A stretch of 43,901 bases of DNA from Deltaproteobacteria bacterium (GCA_028818775.1 JAPPNE010000084.1:116008-159908); one strand, 5' to 3'; positions 16,661-25,311 are shown, numbered from the stretch's first letter. The notes: generated from the letters alone by a model not told the origin. Program-made: numbers and translations.

Positions 16661-17824
16661 GTGTCCGACACCATGCTGCGATTCGGCGTTTTCCTGGCGC
16701 CCTTCCATGCGCTGACCGAAAATCCCACCCTTCTCTTCGAACGCGACCTCGAACTGGTCATGCTGCTGGACCGCCTCGGCTACGACGAGGCCTGGATCGG
16801 CGAGCACCACTCCGGCGGATTCGAAACCATCGCCGCGCCGGAGATCTTCATCGCCGCCGCGGCCCGGGAAACCCGGCGCATCCGGCTCGGCACCGGCGTG
16901 AAGTCCCTGCCCTACGTCCATCCCTTCATGGTGGCCGACGCCATGGTCCAGCTCGACCACATGACCCGCGGGCGCGCCATGTTCGGCGTCGGGCCCGGCG
17001 CCCTGCCGTCGGACGCCACGCAGATGGGCATCGACCCGCGCCGCACGCGGCGCATGATGAACGAGTCGCTGGACGTGATCATCCCGCTCCTGGAAGGCGA
17101 GCGCGTGAGTGCCAAGACGGACTGGTTCACCCTGGACCGGGCCAAGCTGCAGCACGCCTCCTTTACCCGGCCCCGGATGGAAATGGCCGTCACCACCATC
17201 CGCTCCCCCGCTGGCGCATCGCTGGCCGGGCGCTACGGATTGGGGCTGCTGTCCCTGGGCGGACACTCCGACGAGGCCCTCGCCGCATACGCGCACAACT
17301 GGGGCATTTACGAAGAGGCCGCCGCCGCCCACGGTCGCGCGGCCGACCGAAGTGTATTCCGCATCGCCGTGCAGATGCACATCGCCGACACGCGCGCGCA
17401 AGCCATGGAAGACGTGCGCTTCGGCATCGACGCCTGGGGCGGCTACGCCCGCGACGTGCTGCCCAATCAAACCGTTCCCAAGGAAGTCACCGACACGCGC
17501 AAGTTCATCGTGGAGTCAGGTCGCGGCATCATCGGCACCCCCGACGACGCCATCCGCGAGATCGAGCGCATGCAGGCCGGCACCGGCGGCTTCGGCGTGG
17601 TGCTGTTCATGTGCCACGACTGGGCCGACTGGGAAGCCACCAACCGGAGCTACGAACTGTTCGCCCGACACGTGGTGCCGCACTTCCACGGCCAGTTCGA
17701 TTCCAGACAGACCAGCTATGACGAGGCCGCAAGGCGGCAGCCGGAGTTCCGTGCGGCTGCCATGGAGGGCGTTGCAGCGGCCAAGGCGGCGTACGAAGAC
17801 CAGCGAAAACAGAAAACAGGGTGA
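16661..17824 (+). CDS. Luciferase-like (LLM) flavin-dependent monooxygenase
   Basis: 387-residue bacterial-luciferase-fold protein, a group that uses FMNH2 from a separate reductase and O2 to oxidise organic compounds (limonene, alkanesulfonate and similar). The first strand RFGVFLAPFH, 'LDRLGYDEAWIGEHHSGGFE', 'IRLGTGVKSLPYVHPFMVAD' and 'FGVGPGALPSDATQMGIDP' are class-defining. The C-terminus has 'GTPDDAIREIERMQAGTGGFGVVLF'. GTG at 16661 is used because AAGGGAG sits 10 bases before it; an ATG four codons inside would be too far. It is third in the operon after the twin amidohydrolases and before the VOC protein. A flavin reductase-like protein is encoded at 37008, though partnership is unproven. 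Confidence 0.92.
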   Translation: MSDTMLRFGVFLAPFHALTENPTLLFERDLELVMLLDRLGYDEAWIGEHHSGGFETIAAPEIFIAAAARETRRIRLGTGVKSLPYVHPFMVADAMVQLDHMTRGRAMFGVGPGALPSDATQMGIDPRRTRRMMNESLDVIIPLLEGERVSAKTDWFTLDRAKLQHASFTRPRMEMAVTTIRSPAGASLAGRYGLGLLSLGGHSDEALAAYAHNWGIYEEAAAAHGRAADRSVFRIAVQMHIADTRAQAMEDVRFGIDAWGGYARDVLPNQTVPKEVTDTRKFIVESGRGIIGTPDDAIREIERMQAGTGGFGVVLFMCHDWADWEATNRSYELFARHVVPHFHGQFDSRQTSYDEAARRQPEFRAAAMEGVAAAKAAYEDQRKQKTG

Positions 17825-17850
17825 GAGCCCTTAGGGAGGAGCCTGGAACC

Positions 17851-18216
17851 ATGATCAAGGGCGTGCACGCGATGTTCTACTCCTCCGAGCCAGAGGCGCT
17901 GCGCGTGTTCCTGCGCGACAAGCTCGGCTTCACCTCCTTCACCGACGTCGGCGGCGGCTGGCTCATCTTCGACATGCCCGAGGCCGACATGGGCGTCCAC
18001 CCCTCCGACCCCACCCGCGCCGCCGGCGAGCCCGCCGGCACCCACGACATCTCCTTCTACTGCGACGACATCCACGCCACCGTCGCCGAGTTGAAGGGTC
18101 GAGGCGTCGTCTTCGACGGCGAAATCGCTGACGCCGGCTTCGGCCTCGCCATCCAACTCACCATGCCGGGCGGCGTGCGCGTGCAGCTCTACCAGCCCCA
18201 CTACGAGAAGAGCTGA
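17851..18216 (+). CDS. VOC (glyoxalase/bleomycin-resistance) family protein
   Basis: 121-residue single-unit vicinal-oxygen-chelate protein with two beta-alpha-beta-beta-beta modules. It begins MIKGVHAMFYSSEPEALRVF, then 'LGFTSFTDVGGGWLIFDMPEADMGVHP', 'HDISFYCDDIHATVAEL' and 'VQLYQPHY'. Potential metal ligands are few (His residues near 6, 49 and 62), so activity as a lyase, isomerase or simple binding protein cannot be told apart. AGGGAGGA lies 10 bases before the ATG; the frame extends upstream to 17821 without support. The start lies 26 bases after the monooxygenase stop, so it is the last gene of this operon and may act on the oxidised product. Confidence 0.88.
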   Translation: MIKGVHAMFYSSEPEALRVFLRDKLGFTSFTDVGGGWLIFDMPEADMGVHPSDPTRAAGEPAGTHDISFYCDDIHATVAELKGRGVVFDGEIADAGFGLAIQLTMPGGVRVQLYQPHYEKS

Positions 18217-18267
18217 ACGTACGAGAGCTGAGGAAGGAGGGGTTGATCGACCGCCTGAACCACCCCT

Positions 18268-19374
18268 TCAAAGATCATACAGCCGCGCGCAGTTGTCCCA
18301 GAGGATCTTTCGCTTGGTCTCCCGTGAGACGCCCTCTACTTCCAGGAACTCTTCCACCGCGTGGGGGAAATCCGAGTCTCCGTGGGGATAGTCGGTTGAG
18401 TAGACGATGTTGTCGTCGCCGATGAGGTCGGCGATCATGGGGAGTTCCTTCTCGGACTCGGTGGAGATCCAGCACTGGCGCTTGAAGAACTCGCTGGGCT
18501 TGAGCTCGGAGATGTTGGGGTTGCGGGCCTTGGACACGGCTCCGTCCATTCGGTGGAGCATAAACGACACCCAGCCGCAGTAACATTCCAGGAAGGCGAC
18601 CTTGAGCTTCGGGTGGCGCTCCAGCACCCCGCCGCCGATGATGTCGATCATGGCCATCATGTTGGACATGGGATGCTCGCAGATGTGCCGCAGCAACAGA
18701 TCGTCGCCGAACACGTCGCCCAACTGGCGGACCTCACCGGCCGAGGCGGCGGAGTGGAAGCCCATGGGAATGCCCAGCTCCTCCAGGGTGGACCACAGCA
18801 CGTCGTAGTAGCGGGAGTGCCAGGGCAGCGAACGGAGCGGCTCGGGACGCGCGAACACGGACACGAAGCCCAACTCCTCCACCGCCCGCCGGGCCTCCTT
18901 TGCCGCCTCTGTGACGTCGTGGAGCGAGATCATGGCCGAGCCCTTCATTCGCTCGGGATCGGTCTGGCAGAAGTCATGGAGCCAGTTGTTGTAGGCCCGC
19001 GCTATCGCGGCGCCGAGCTTGGGGTCCATGTCGTCGCGCATCATGACGCCCAGGCCGATGGACGGGTACATGATCGCCAGGTCCAGCCCCTCCTTCTCCA
19101 TGGCGTCGAGCTGCGACACCCCGTCGAAGCCCCGGGCCCGTGCGTCCGCGATCTCCTTGTCGATGCGCCTGGCGTCGAAGATGCCGCCGCGGTAGGCGGG
19201 CGGGTAGCCCTTGAGGATCTTGCCGTCGAGCATGACCATGGCCGAGCTGCGGGTGGTGGTGCTCAGGATCTTGGGGCCCCGGTCGCGCCACTCCGGCTCC
19301 AGGTACTTCTCCCACAGGTCCGCGGGCTCGCGCACGTGCATGTCCGAGTCCATGACCTTCAATCCGTCCTTCAT
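18268..19374 (-). CDS. Amidohydrolase_2 family protein (copy 4)
   Basis: 368-residue COG2159-type enzyme. MKDGLKVMDSDMHVREPADLW holds the Asp-x-Asp-x-His motif, 'IPMGFHSAASAGEVRQLGDVFG' the internal histidine and GDDNIVYSTDYPHGDSDFP the late aspartate, ending 'KRKILWDNCARLYDL'. It is intermediate in sequence between the tandem pair and copies 1, 6 and 7. The start at 19374 is supported by AGAGGAA upstream; the 38-residue extension is arginine- and proline-rich and unlikely. It lies 61 bases downstream of the larger amidohydrolase (19436) in a minus-strand operon led by an epimerase, and converges with the VOC gene. Substrate unknown. Confidence 0.91.
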   Translation of the reverse strand: MKDGLKVMDSDMHVREPADLWEKYLEPEWRDRGPKILSTTTRSSAMVMLDGKILKGYPPAYRGGIFDARRIDKEIADARARGFDGVSQLDAMEKEGLDLAIMYPSIGLGVMMRDDMDPKLGAAIARAYNNWLHDFCQTDPERMKGSAMISLHDVTEAAKEARRAVEELGFVSVFARPEPLRSLPWHSRYYDVLWSTLEELGIPMGFHSAASAGEVRQLGDVFGDDLLLRHICEHPMSNMMAMIDIIGGGVLERHPKLKVAFLECYCGWVSFMLHRMDGAVSKARNPNISELKPSEFFKRQCWISTESEKELPMIADLIGDDNIVYSTDYPHGDSDFPHAVEEFLEVEGVSRETKRKILWDNCARLYDL

Positions 19375-19435
19375 GAGCGTTCCTCTCCCCTGTCTCCGGT
19401 CCAAATCGCCCTGAGGCGCTGACCGCCGGTCGAAA

Positions 19436-20884
19436 TCAATCCGCGGCCAAAGCGCGGCCGGCGGCGTCCTCGCACGCGGTGCCGGCAAAGAAATCCGGGT
19501 TCACGCCGGCGTAGAAGCGCACCGCATTGGTGAAGCTGAAGTCACGGAAATCCTCGTCGGTGATGTGTCCATGATCTACCAGCTCATGAGCCTCAGCTAC
19601 TACCTCGGTCATATCGGTGACGTCCCAGTGACCGATGTCCGAGCTCATCATGGCGCCCAGCTTGGCGCCGAAGGGATTCAGCTTGTCGTTGAAGGCCCAG
19701 GCGATCATGCGGTCGTCGGCCTCGCAGCCGAAGTAGAAGCGCGGTACGAAGCGGTCGCGGATGTCCTCGGCCTTGTCGATACCGCAGCGCGACCAGTCGT
19801 CGAGGTTCTCGGGGCGCCGCTGCTTGCGGCCGAGGGACGCGCGGATCTCTTCGAGCTTGGCTTCGCTGTCGATGCCGGAATACTGCGCCACCAGCTTCAT
19901 CATGAGATCGATATCGGTGCTCTCGGGGTCCAGCCCGGCGATGGCGTCGCGGTTGCGCTTCTCCCAGTGCTCCAGGATGTCGCTGTAGAGGCTGCAGGCC
20001 CACGCCACGCCGCACTCCAGAAATGCGAAGTTGAGCTTTGGAAACCGGTACGTAACTCCTCCGAAAAACATCGCTTTGCACATCGCCTCGCCAGCCGATG
20101 CGAAGTGGCCGATGTGGTTGTACATGTAGTTGGAAACGGAGCGCCGGCTGCCCCAGCCCTGGCCGCTCGCGTGGGACGTCGGCGCCACCCCCAGCTCCAG
20201 GCAGCGCTGCCAGAACGGATCGTAGTCGTAGTCGCTGTCCAGCGCCAGGGTGTCGATGTAGCGCGCGAAAGGCGCCAAGTCGGGACGCTCTTCCTCAACG
20301 CGCGGGACAGGACGGTCCACGTGGGAAATGACGATGGTCTTGAGGCCGAGTTCCTTGACGGCATACTCGGTATCCTCGATGGCCTCCTGCGGGGTATGCG
20401 TGGGGATCACCGCGGCCGGGGTCATGCGGTCGGAGCACTCACCGTAGAACTCCGCGTGGAACTTGTTGAGCGCCCGGCACGACACGCGGCGGAGTTCCTC
20501 GTCCTCGAACCGAGGCGGGCCGGCCAAGCCCTCGGTGGGATAGAGCACGGCGAAATCGATGCCCAGCCGGTCCATCCTTTCGTGCAGTAACCGCGGCAAC
20601 GACGCGGTGGCGCGGTCCAGGGTGTTGCTCGCCGGACGCGCCCACCACGGCGGACAGTGGGCGCGCACGCTGCGCCGCTCGGCCTCGGTCATGAACGCCC
20701 AGCGGCTGTTGGAGCGGGCGCTCACGGCTTCCGCATAGCGCCGCGGCATGTCGGCCCCGCCCAGCTCCTTCAGATAGTCGAGATAGAGCGGCGTCAACTC
20801 GACCGTGTGGCCGTCGGTGTCGATGATCGGATGGTCGAGCCGGGCGCGTACCGCTTCGGATTCCGAGGTCCGTCCTGAACTCAT
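19436..20884 (-). CDS. Divergent long amidohydrolase_2 family protein (copy 5)
   Basis: 482-residue member of the same superfamily but about 100 residues longer than its neighbours. The barrel opens IIDTDGHTVELTPLYLDYL (Asp-x-Asp-x-His), has 'HASGQGWGSRRSVSNYMYNHIGHF' around the central histidines, 'FAFLECGVAWACSLY', and a late SSDIGHWDVTD in place of STDYPHxDS, followed by a longer helical tail. An insert around residues 320-400 ('EAKLEEIRASLGRKQRR...') is absent from the other copies. GTG at 20887 is an alternative start one codon upstream. It sits between the epimerase and copy 4 in one operon, suggesting a sequential rather than redundant role. Substrate unknown. Confidence 0.9.
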   Translation of the reverse strand: MSSGRTSESEAVRARLDHPIIDTDGHTVELTPLYLDYLKELGGADMPRRYAEAVSARSNSRWAFMTEAERRSVRAHCPPWWARPASNTLDRATASLPRLLHERMDRLGIDFAVLYPTEGLAGPPRFEDEELRRVSCRALNKFHAEFYGECSDRMTPAAVIPTHTPQEAIEDTEYAVKELGLKTIVISHVDRPVPRVEEERPDLAPFARYIDTLALDSDYDYDPFWQRCLELGVAPTSHASGQGWGSRRSVSNYMYNHIGHFASAGEAMCKAMFFGGVTYRFPKLNFAFLECGVAWACSLYSDILEHWEKRNRDAIAGLDPESTDIDLMMKLVAQYSGIDSEAKLEEIRASLGRKQRRPENLDDWSRCGIDKAEDIRDRFVPRFYFGCEADDRMIAWAFNDKLNPFGAKLGAMMSSDIGHWDVTDMTEVVAEAHELVDHGHITDEDFRDFSFTNAVRFYAGVNPDFFAGTACEDAAGRALAAD

Positions 20885-20931
20885 CACTCCTTGCCCTTCC
20901 CCTATGTGGATTGGCCGTCAGAGGCTACAGA

Positions 20932-21882
20932 CTATGCGCCGGACTCCAGCGCATCCAGATCCTTGACGTAGTCGCGCAACGCGGAGCCCAGGGTGAACCG
21001 GGGTTCCCAGCCCAGGTGTTCCCTGGCCCGCGTGATATCCAGCGGTTGCTTGGGTCCCTCGTAGGGCGTCCCGTCCGGCACCACCTCCACCTCCAGGTCC
21101 GGGTAGATCGCCCTCGCCTCCTCCACCAGTTCGTCGAAGGTCGTCACCAAGCCCGTGCCGATGTTGAAGACATTGACCGGAGGTACCGGTACGGTAGCCG
21201 CCAGATCCACGGCCCGTCCCACGTCCTTGGCGTAGATGCGCTCCAGCGGCCGGGCCTGGCGCCGCGCGACCCTGGCCACGCCGCCATGACGGCCGCGGTC
21301 GAGGAGCGTGTGGGTGATGGCGCCGCTTTCGGCCCCGCCCTGGAAATGCCCCAGCCCGAACACGTGGGCCAGCCGCACCATCATCAGCTCGAAGCCGAAC
21401 AGCCCCTGGTAGGCTTCCAGCACCAGTTCCTGGACCGCCTTGGAGTTGCCGTAGGCCGAGCTGTCGCCCCGCTGGAGCGTCTCCGGCACCGCGCCCGATC
21501 CCTCGAAGGCGCGGTTGTAGACGCCGAGCGTGCTGATCTGCACGACCCGCTTGACGCCGGTCAGGCGCGCCGCCTCAGCGACGTTGATGGTGCCCTGAAT
21601 GTTGACGTTGAAGGCCCAGTAACCCTCGCGGGCTACCCGCCCGGCGATGATGGCCGCCGTGTGCAGCACCGTATCGACATCGTGGGCCTTGATGATGCCC
21701 GTGAGCGCCGGGAGGTCCAGCACGTCCCCCTGGAGAGAGACATAGTCCGCGTCGCCGAGCTTCTGCTTCAAGTAATCGTCCCGTGGCTGGAAATCCACGA
21801 AGACAAGCCGCTCGCCCCGCTCGGCCGCGAACTGCCCGAAAGAGGCCCCGATAAGCCCGCTGCCCGTGATCAGAGTCGCCAT
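20932..21882 (-). CDS. NAD-dependent epimerase/dehydratase (extended SDR), paralogue 1
   Basis: 316-residue extended SDR with the TGSGLIG nucleotide-binding motif at residues 6-12 and the catalytic Tyr144-xxx-Lys148 pair in SSAYGNSKAVQE. 'VNIQGTINVAEAARLTGVKRVV' and 'NIGTGLVTTFDELVE' are typical of UDP-sugar epimerase-like proteins and of related dehydrogenases. It has a close paralogue at 29254-30201 with Tyr and Lys at the same positions. It leads the minus-strand operon with amidohydrolases 5 and 4, 47 bases apart. No sugar-nucleotide genes are near, so its substrate may be a small hydroxy or keto compound of the catabolic pathway (inference). Confidence 0.9.
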   Translation of the reverse strand: MATLITGSGLIGASFGQFAAERGERLVFVDFQPRDDYLKQKLGDADYVSLQGDVLDLPALTGIIKAHDVDTVLHTAAIIAGRVAREGYWAFNVNIQGTINVAEAARLTGVKRVVQISTLGVYNRAFEGSGAVPETLQRGDSSAYGNSKAVQELVLEAYQGLFGFELMMVRLAHVFGLGHFQGGAESGAITHTLLDRGRHGGVARVARRQARPLERIYAKDVGRAVDLAATVPVPPVNVFNIGTGLVTTFDELVEEARAIYPDLEVEVVPDGTPYEGPKQPLDITRAREHLGWEPRFTLGSALRDYVKDLDALESGA

Positions 21883-22051
21883 GCCGGCAATCTAGCATGG
21901 ACGGTGCGGGGTTGGGAGAGTCGTGTCCGGTGTGCGTTTCGCTTCTGGCAAGAGTTTCGAGGGAACGATACACTGGAACAGACGGTACCGGTGCCATGTC
22001 CGTAAAACCGACAATGCTTTCAGAACGGGCACCCGCGGAGGTGAAACATCA

Positions 22052-22672
22052 ATGAACTGGCCATCCAGCGAGATTGTCGGCGTTCTGAGTTTCCTCTTGC
22101 CTGGGTTCGTAGCAGCGGCAGTCTTCTATTCGCTGACGTCGTATCCCAAGCCGGGACCCTTTGACCGCGTGGTTCAAGCTCTGATCTTCACCGTGATAGG
22201 GAAAACCGTAACGGAAGGTCTCTTCTTCGTTGGAAGCATTGGGGCCGATGACCCTTGGCGCGGAAACTGGGAACTCCTAGTTTCTGTCATGGTCGCTGTT
22301 GTCCTGGGGCTGCTGACCGCCTACTGCATCAATTGGGATACGTTACATCGCCTTCTTCGTCGGCTCGGCTTGACCAGAGAGACCTCCTACGCGTCCGAGT
22401 GGTATTCCGCCTTCTCGCGTCACTGCGACTGCTATGTTATTCTACACTTGAAAGGGGAACGCCGTCTGTATGGCTGGCCTGAAGAGTGGCCTAGTCGTCC
22501 GGACGAAGGGCACTTTCGAATCGCGGAGGCCGAATGGTTGGACGCTAAGGAGCGAATTCCCGCGACGGGCGTCTCCGCGATTCTGATACCAGCGGAGCAG
22601 GTTGAAATAGTCGAGTTTCTTCGCGAATCTCAAGAAGAACCTGAGGAGTTGAACAATGGCCAAGGAGCCTAA
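22052..22672 (+). CDS. DUF6338-like membrane protein
   Basis: 206-residue protein that I place with DUF6338 from its layout, not from a search. Three hydrophobic segments lie near residues 9-30 (GVLSFLLPGFVAAAVFYSL), 40-60 and 70-90 (LLVSVMVAVVLGLLTAYCI), followed by a soluble domain with 'ETSYASEWYSAFSRH', 'YVILHLKGERRLYGWPEEWP' and 'HFRIAEAEWLD', then an acidic end. GGAGGTG at 22037-22043 sets the ATG at 22052; the frame is open upstream to 21923 without a good site. Base composition and codon use are less GC-rich than the neighbours, so it was probably acquired. A 40-codon gene overlaps its stop by 17 bases. Function unknown. Confidence 0.75.
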   Translation: MNWPSSEIVGVLSFLLPGFVAAAVFYSLTSYPKPGPFDRVVQALIFTVIGKTVTEGLFFVGSIGADDPWRGNWELLVSVMVAVVLGLLTAYCINWDTLHRLLRRLGLTRETSYASEWYSAFSRHCDCYVILHLKGERRLYGWPEEWPSRPDEGHFRIAEAEWLDAKERIPATGVSAILIPAEQVEIVEFLRESQEEPEELNNGQGA

Positions 22673-22778
22673 CCCTCCGCCTTCACAGCGTAGAGTGGTG
22701 CTGAAGGATGGAGTGTCACCCAAACCCACCAACATCAGGAAACCGCCACCCCCGCCGCCACCACCGCCGAAGAAATAA
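22656..22778 (+). CDS. 40-residue polyproline micro-protein
   Basis: Small ORF starting MAKEPNPPPSQRR and ending in nine consecutive prolines (residues 30-38) and two lysines, stop at 22776-22778. GAGGAG lies about 7 bases before the ATG, and the start is inside the last codons of the DUF6338-like gene, the usual arrangement for translational coupling. The protein is basic and proline-rich with no hydrophobic segment; the polyproline tail resembles a ligand for SH3-like or other proline-binding folds and would stall ribosomes without EF-P. Too short to assign a family. Whether it is conserved next to DUF6338 genes elsewhere is the key test of its reality. Confidence 0.6.
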   Translation: MAKEPNPPPSQRRVVLKDGVSPKPTNIRKPPPPPPPPPKK

Positions 22779-22822
22779 GACTAGCCACTGTCCTTTGGGC
22801 AAAACTCGTTGACCAAAGCGCT

Positions 22823-23938
22823 TTAGCTCACGCCGTACAGCCTCGCGCAGTTGTCCCACAGGATCTTCTTCATGGAGCCTTCGCTCACGCCCGGCGTCGC
22901 CATGAACTCCTCCACCGCGTGGGGGTAGTGTGCGTCGATGTGCGGGTAGTCGGTGGAGATGACGATGTTGTCGTCTCCGAGCCGACCGATGACGTCGGTG
23001 ACCAGGTACTCGTCCACGTCCACCGAGATGTAGCACTGGTCGAGGAAGTACTCGCTGGGCTTCCGTGACAGCGGCACGTCGGTGAGGGCGCCGTGGAGTT
23101 CCGCCCTCTCATCCAGGCGGTACAGCAACCACGGCAGCCAAGCACAGTTGCCTTCGAGGAACGCCACCTTCAGCGTCGGGAACTTCTCCAGCACGCCGCC
23201 GCCGCAGAAGGCAGACACCGCGAGCTGCAGCTCGATGGGGTTGCGCAACGCCATGGCGATGACGCTGGAATTGGGATGGCCGTAGAACTCCTGCGCCACC
23301 TGCTGCTGCTTGGGGTTGGCGGGCGGATGGAAGCACAGCGGCACTCCCAGCCGGTCGATCTCCGCCCACAGGGGATCGTAGTAGCGGTCGTGGATGCGCC
23401 GGCCGTTCACCGGCTCCGGACAGACGGACAGGCCTACCACCCCCAACTCCGTCACCGCTCTCCGCGCCTCGTCCACGGCCATGTCGACGTCGTGCAGCGT
23501 CAACAGCCCCGACGCCTTCATGCGCTCCGGCCGCTCGCCGCAGAAGTCCGCGATCCAGTCGTTCCATGCACGGCAGAGGTCGTTGGCGTATTCCGGCTCG
23601 AAGCTGTCGTCGCAGTGGAGCGGCGAAGTGCGGAACATCACCGCGAGGTCCAGTCCCTCGTTGTCCATGGCCACTACTTGGGACGGGGCATCGTAACCGT
23701 GCTCCAGCGCGTAGCCGTAGCGGTCGGCCACGTTGTCCTCGCCGTGCTCCAGGAGTTTCTGGCGCGGCCGCAGGACTTTCCCGTTGCCCAGACTGAACTC
23801 GATGCGCCCGTGTTTGGTGCGCGCCTTTCCGACCGGAATACGGTCGCCCCACTTTGGGTTCATGTACTTCTCGTACAGGTCCTGAGCGTCGTAGACGTGC
23901 ATGTCGCTGTCGAATACCTGATATCCGTTCCTGGCCAT
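22823..23938 (-). CDS. Amidohydrolase_2 family protein (copy 6)
   Basis: 371-residue COG2159-type enzyme of the same subgroup as copies 1 and 7. The N-terminus MARNGYQVFDSDMHVYDAQDLYEKY keeps Asp-x-Asp-x-His, though the usual Glu-Pro after it is Asp-Ala. 'PLCFHPPANPKQQQVAQEFYGHP', 'EGNCAWLPWLLYRLDE' and GDDNIVISTDYPHIDAHYP follow, and it ends 'KKILWDNCARLYGVS'. It is 53 bases downstream of the M24-like gene and probably co-transcribed with it. Substrate unknown; the pairing with a creatinase-type fold hints at N-containing substrates (inference). Confidence 0.92.
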   Translation of the reverse strand: MARNGYQVFDSDMHVYDAQDLYEKYMNPKWGDRIPVGKARTKHGRIEFSLGNGKVLRPRQKLLEHGEDNVADRYGYALEHGYDAPSQVVAMDNEGLDLAVMFRTSPLHCDDSFEPEYANDLCRAWNDWIADFCGERPERMKASGLLTLHDVDMAVDEARRAVTELGVVGLSVCPEPVNGRRIHDRYYDPLWAEIDRLGVPLCFHPPANPKQQQVAQEFYGHPNSSVIAMALRNPIELQLAVSAFCGGGVLEKFPTLKVAFLEGNCAWLPWLLYRLDERAELHGALTDVPLSRKPSEYFLDQCYISVDVDEYLVTDVIGRLGDDNIVISTDYPHIDAHYPHAVEEFMATPGVSEGSMKKILWDNCARLYGVS

Positions 23939-23991
23939 GTTCCTGCTCCTTGTTCCGGTCGTGGTACCTGCCGTAACCGGGTTGCCGCCCC

Positions 23992-25236
23992 CTACGAAAT
24001 CTGGATCAGCTCCGGGGGAAAGTCATTCAGGCACTCGGTGCCCGAGTCCCGCATGGCGTATGTGTCGCCGATGAAAAGCCCTTTGGTCCGCTCCTTGTCC
24101 ACGAGATGGATCTGCAAGACGAACACGGTACCGTTCTTGAACACCATGTCGTCGCCCTCGAAGAGCTTGTCCTCGGCCAAGCTCGTCAACTCCGGCCCGA
24201 TCTGCGGCTCGTGGCGCGGCTGCGCGCCGAGCATCCCTTGCAGGTAACCGCCCCAAGCATCGTAACCCGCGGGCTTGATGACGCTGTTGGCGGCGTTGAC
24301 CGAGTCAGACCCCGTCCCGCCCACCTTCAAGGTCTCGGCGACTCGATGGTAGGCCTCCAGCGCCACGTCGAACATGCGCCGGAACTCATCGGTGGGCGGA
24401 CCGATGAACATGGGCTTGCCGGTCTGGGCTTCGTAGCCGTTGTAGAGGACTCCCAGCTCGTTGTTGATGATGTCGCCGTGGGTGATCACCCGCTCCGAGG
24501 GGCGCGGGCGTTGGTCGCCCACGTCCGAATCGTGCATGGGCGTGGAACTGAGCTGAATCATGCCCATCTCGCCGCCGCTTCGCACCACGGCCTCGTACAC
24601 GATGGCGAAAGCCTCTGACTCGGTCATGCCGGGCTTGAGCTGATCCGCCAGCGCCCGCAGCCCGACATCCTGCACAAGCGCCGACTTGCGCAACGCCTCG
24701 ATCTCCTCGTCGCTCTTGTACAGCTTGAGGGCCAGAAACTCCTTGGTGACGAACACGAACTCGGCGTCAGGCAGCTCCGACACGAAGAATTCCCAGTGGT
24801 TCTTCGGGATCGAGGTAAAGGGGTCGTACTCGACGATACCGATCCTTCCCTTGTCGTAACCCATCTCCCGGACCTTGCCGACGATGGCGTCGAGGACGTT
24901 GGGACGGCCCACCACGAGTTCCTGCACCACGCTTCGGGCGATCATTCCCGGCGCCAGCGCGTGCCCCGGCCGGGTGATGATGGCCGGCTTCCCTTCCTTG
25001 GGGAAGAAACAATAATAGGCCATTTCCGCCTTGGCCATCATGTTGGTGAGGTAGCGGACGTTGAACCACAACCGTCCGTATGAAGCCGACCCGCCGATGA
25101 CCAACAGACAGTCGAGCTCCTTGTCTCGCATCATCCCGCGCACATTCGCGTAACGCCGCTCGTATTCGGCGTCGGAAAACCTCGGATAAGGGTACTTGGC
25201 GTGCAGTCGGTCCAACTCGTCGCGCTCGATGAACAT
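23992..25236 (-). CDS. M24-fold (creatinase/Xaa-Pro peptidase-like) protein lacking metal ligands
   Basis: 414-residue protein with the two-domain creatinase/prolidase architecture: an N-terminal creatinase-N-like domain (about 25-170) and a pita-bread domain (about 180-400). 'KSDEEIEALRKSALVQDVGLRALADQLKPGMTE' is typical. The metal-site positions look changed: the region that should read Asp-x-Gly then Asp is NNELGVLYNGYEAQTGKP (Glu260, then no Asp), the HGxG site reads LQGMLG (Gln333) and the TIEPG-like site reads VLQIHL (Gln375). His235 in SSTPMHDSDVG remains. This fits the non-metallo creatinase-like branch rather than a peptidase, so a C-N hydrolase or a lyase is possible. It is upstream of amidohydrolase copy 6. 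Confidence 0.85.
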   Translation of the reverse strand: MFIERDELDRLHAKYPYPRFSDAEYERRYANVRGMMRDKELDCLLVIGGSASYGRLWFNVRYLTNMMAKAEMAYYCFFPKEGKPAIITRPGHALAPGMIARSVVQELVVGRPNVLDAIVGKVREMGYDKGRIGIVEYDPFTSIPKNHWEFFVSELPDAEFVFVTKEFLALKLYKSDEEIEALRKSALVQDVGLRALADQLKPGMTESEAFAIVYEAVVRSGGEMGMIQLSSTPMHDSDVGDQRPRPSERVITHGDIINNELGVLYNGYEAQTGKPMFIGPPTDEFRRMFDVALEAYHRVAETLKVGGTGSDSVNAANSVIKPAGYDAWGGYLQGMLGAQPRHEPQIGPELTSLAEDKLFEGDDMVFKNGTVFVLQIHLVDKERTKGLFIGDTYAMRDSGTECLNDFPPELIQIS

Positions 25237-25311
25237 GGCTTTCCTCCGTTGTGATAGACGGTCCTTGCATTCTTGAGGCCAGATTTCTTCTCTAAATCAC
25301 CGCGCTCCGGC

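Noticed and set aside
14264-17470. 1068-codon minus-strand open frame across the tandem amidohydrolases
   Set aside because: It is the antisense of two clearly coding genes and contains repeated His/Val/Arg-rich text because the two genes are duplicates.
18232-18270. Imperfect GAAGGAGGGGTT / AACCACCCCTTC hairpin between convergent genes
   Set aside because: Two mismatches and no T-run; could be weak transcript-end structure but not supportable as a terminator.
22793-22818. CTTTGG/CCAAAG possible terminator after the micro-protein
   Set aside because: Six-bp stem with a 14-base loop and no T-run.
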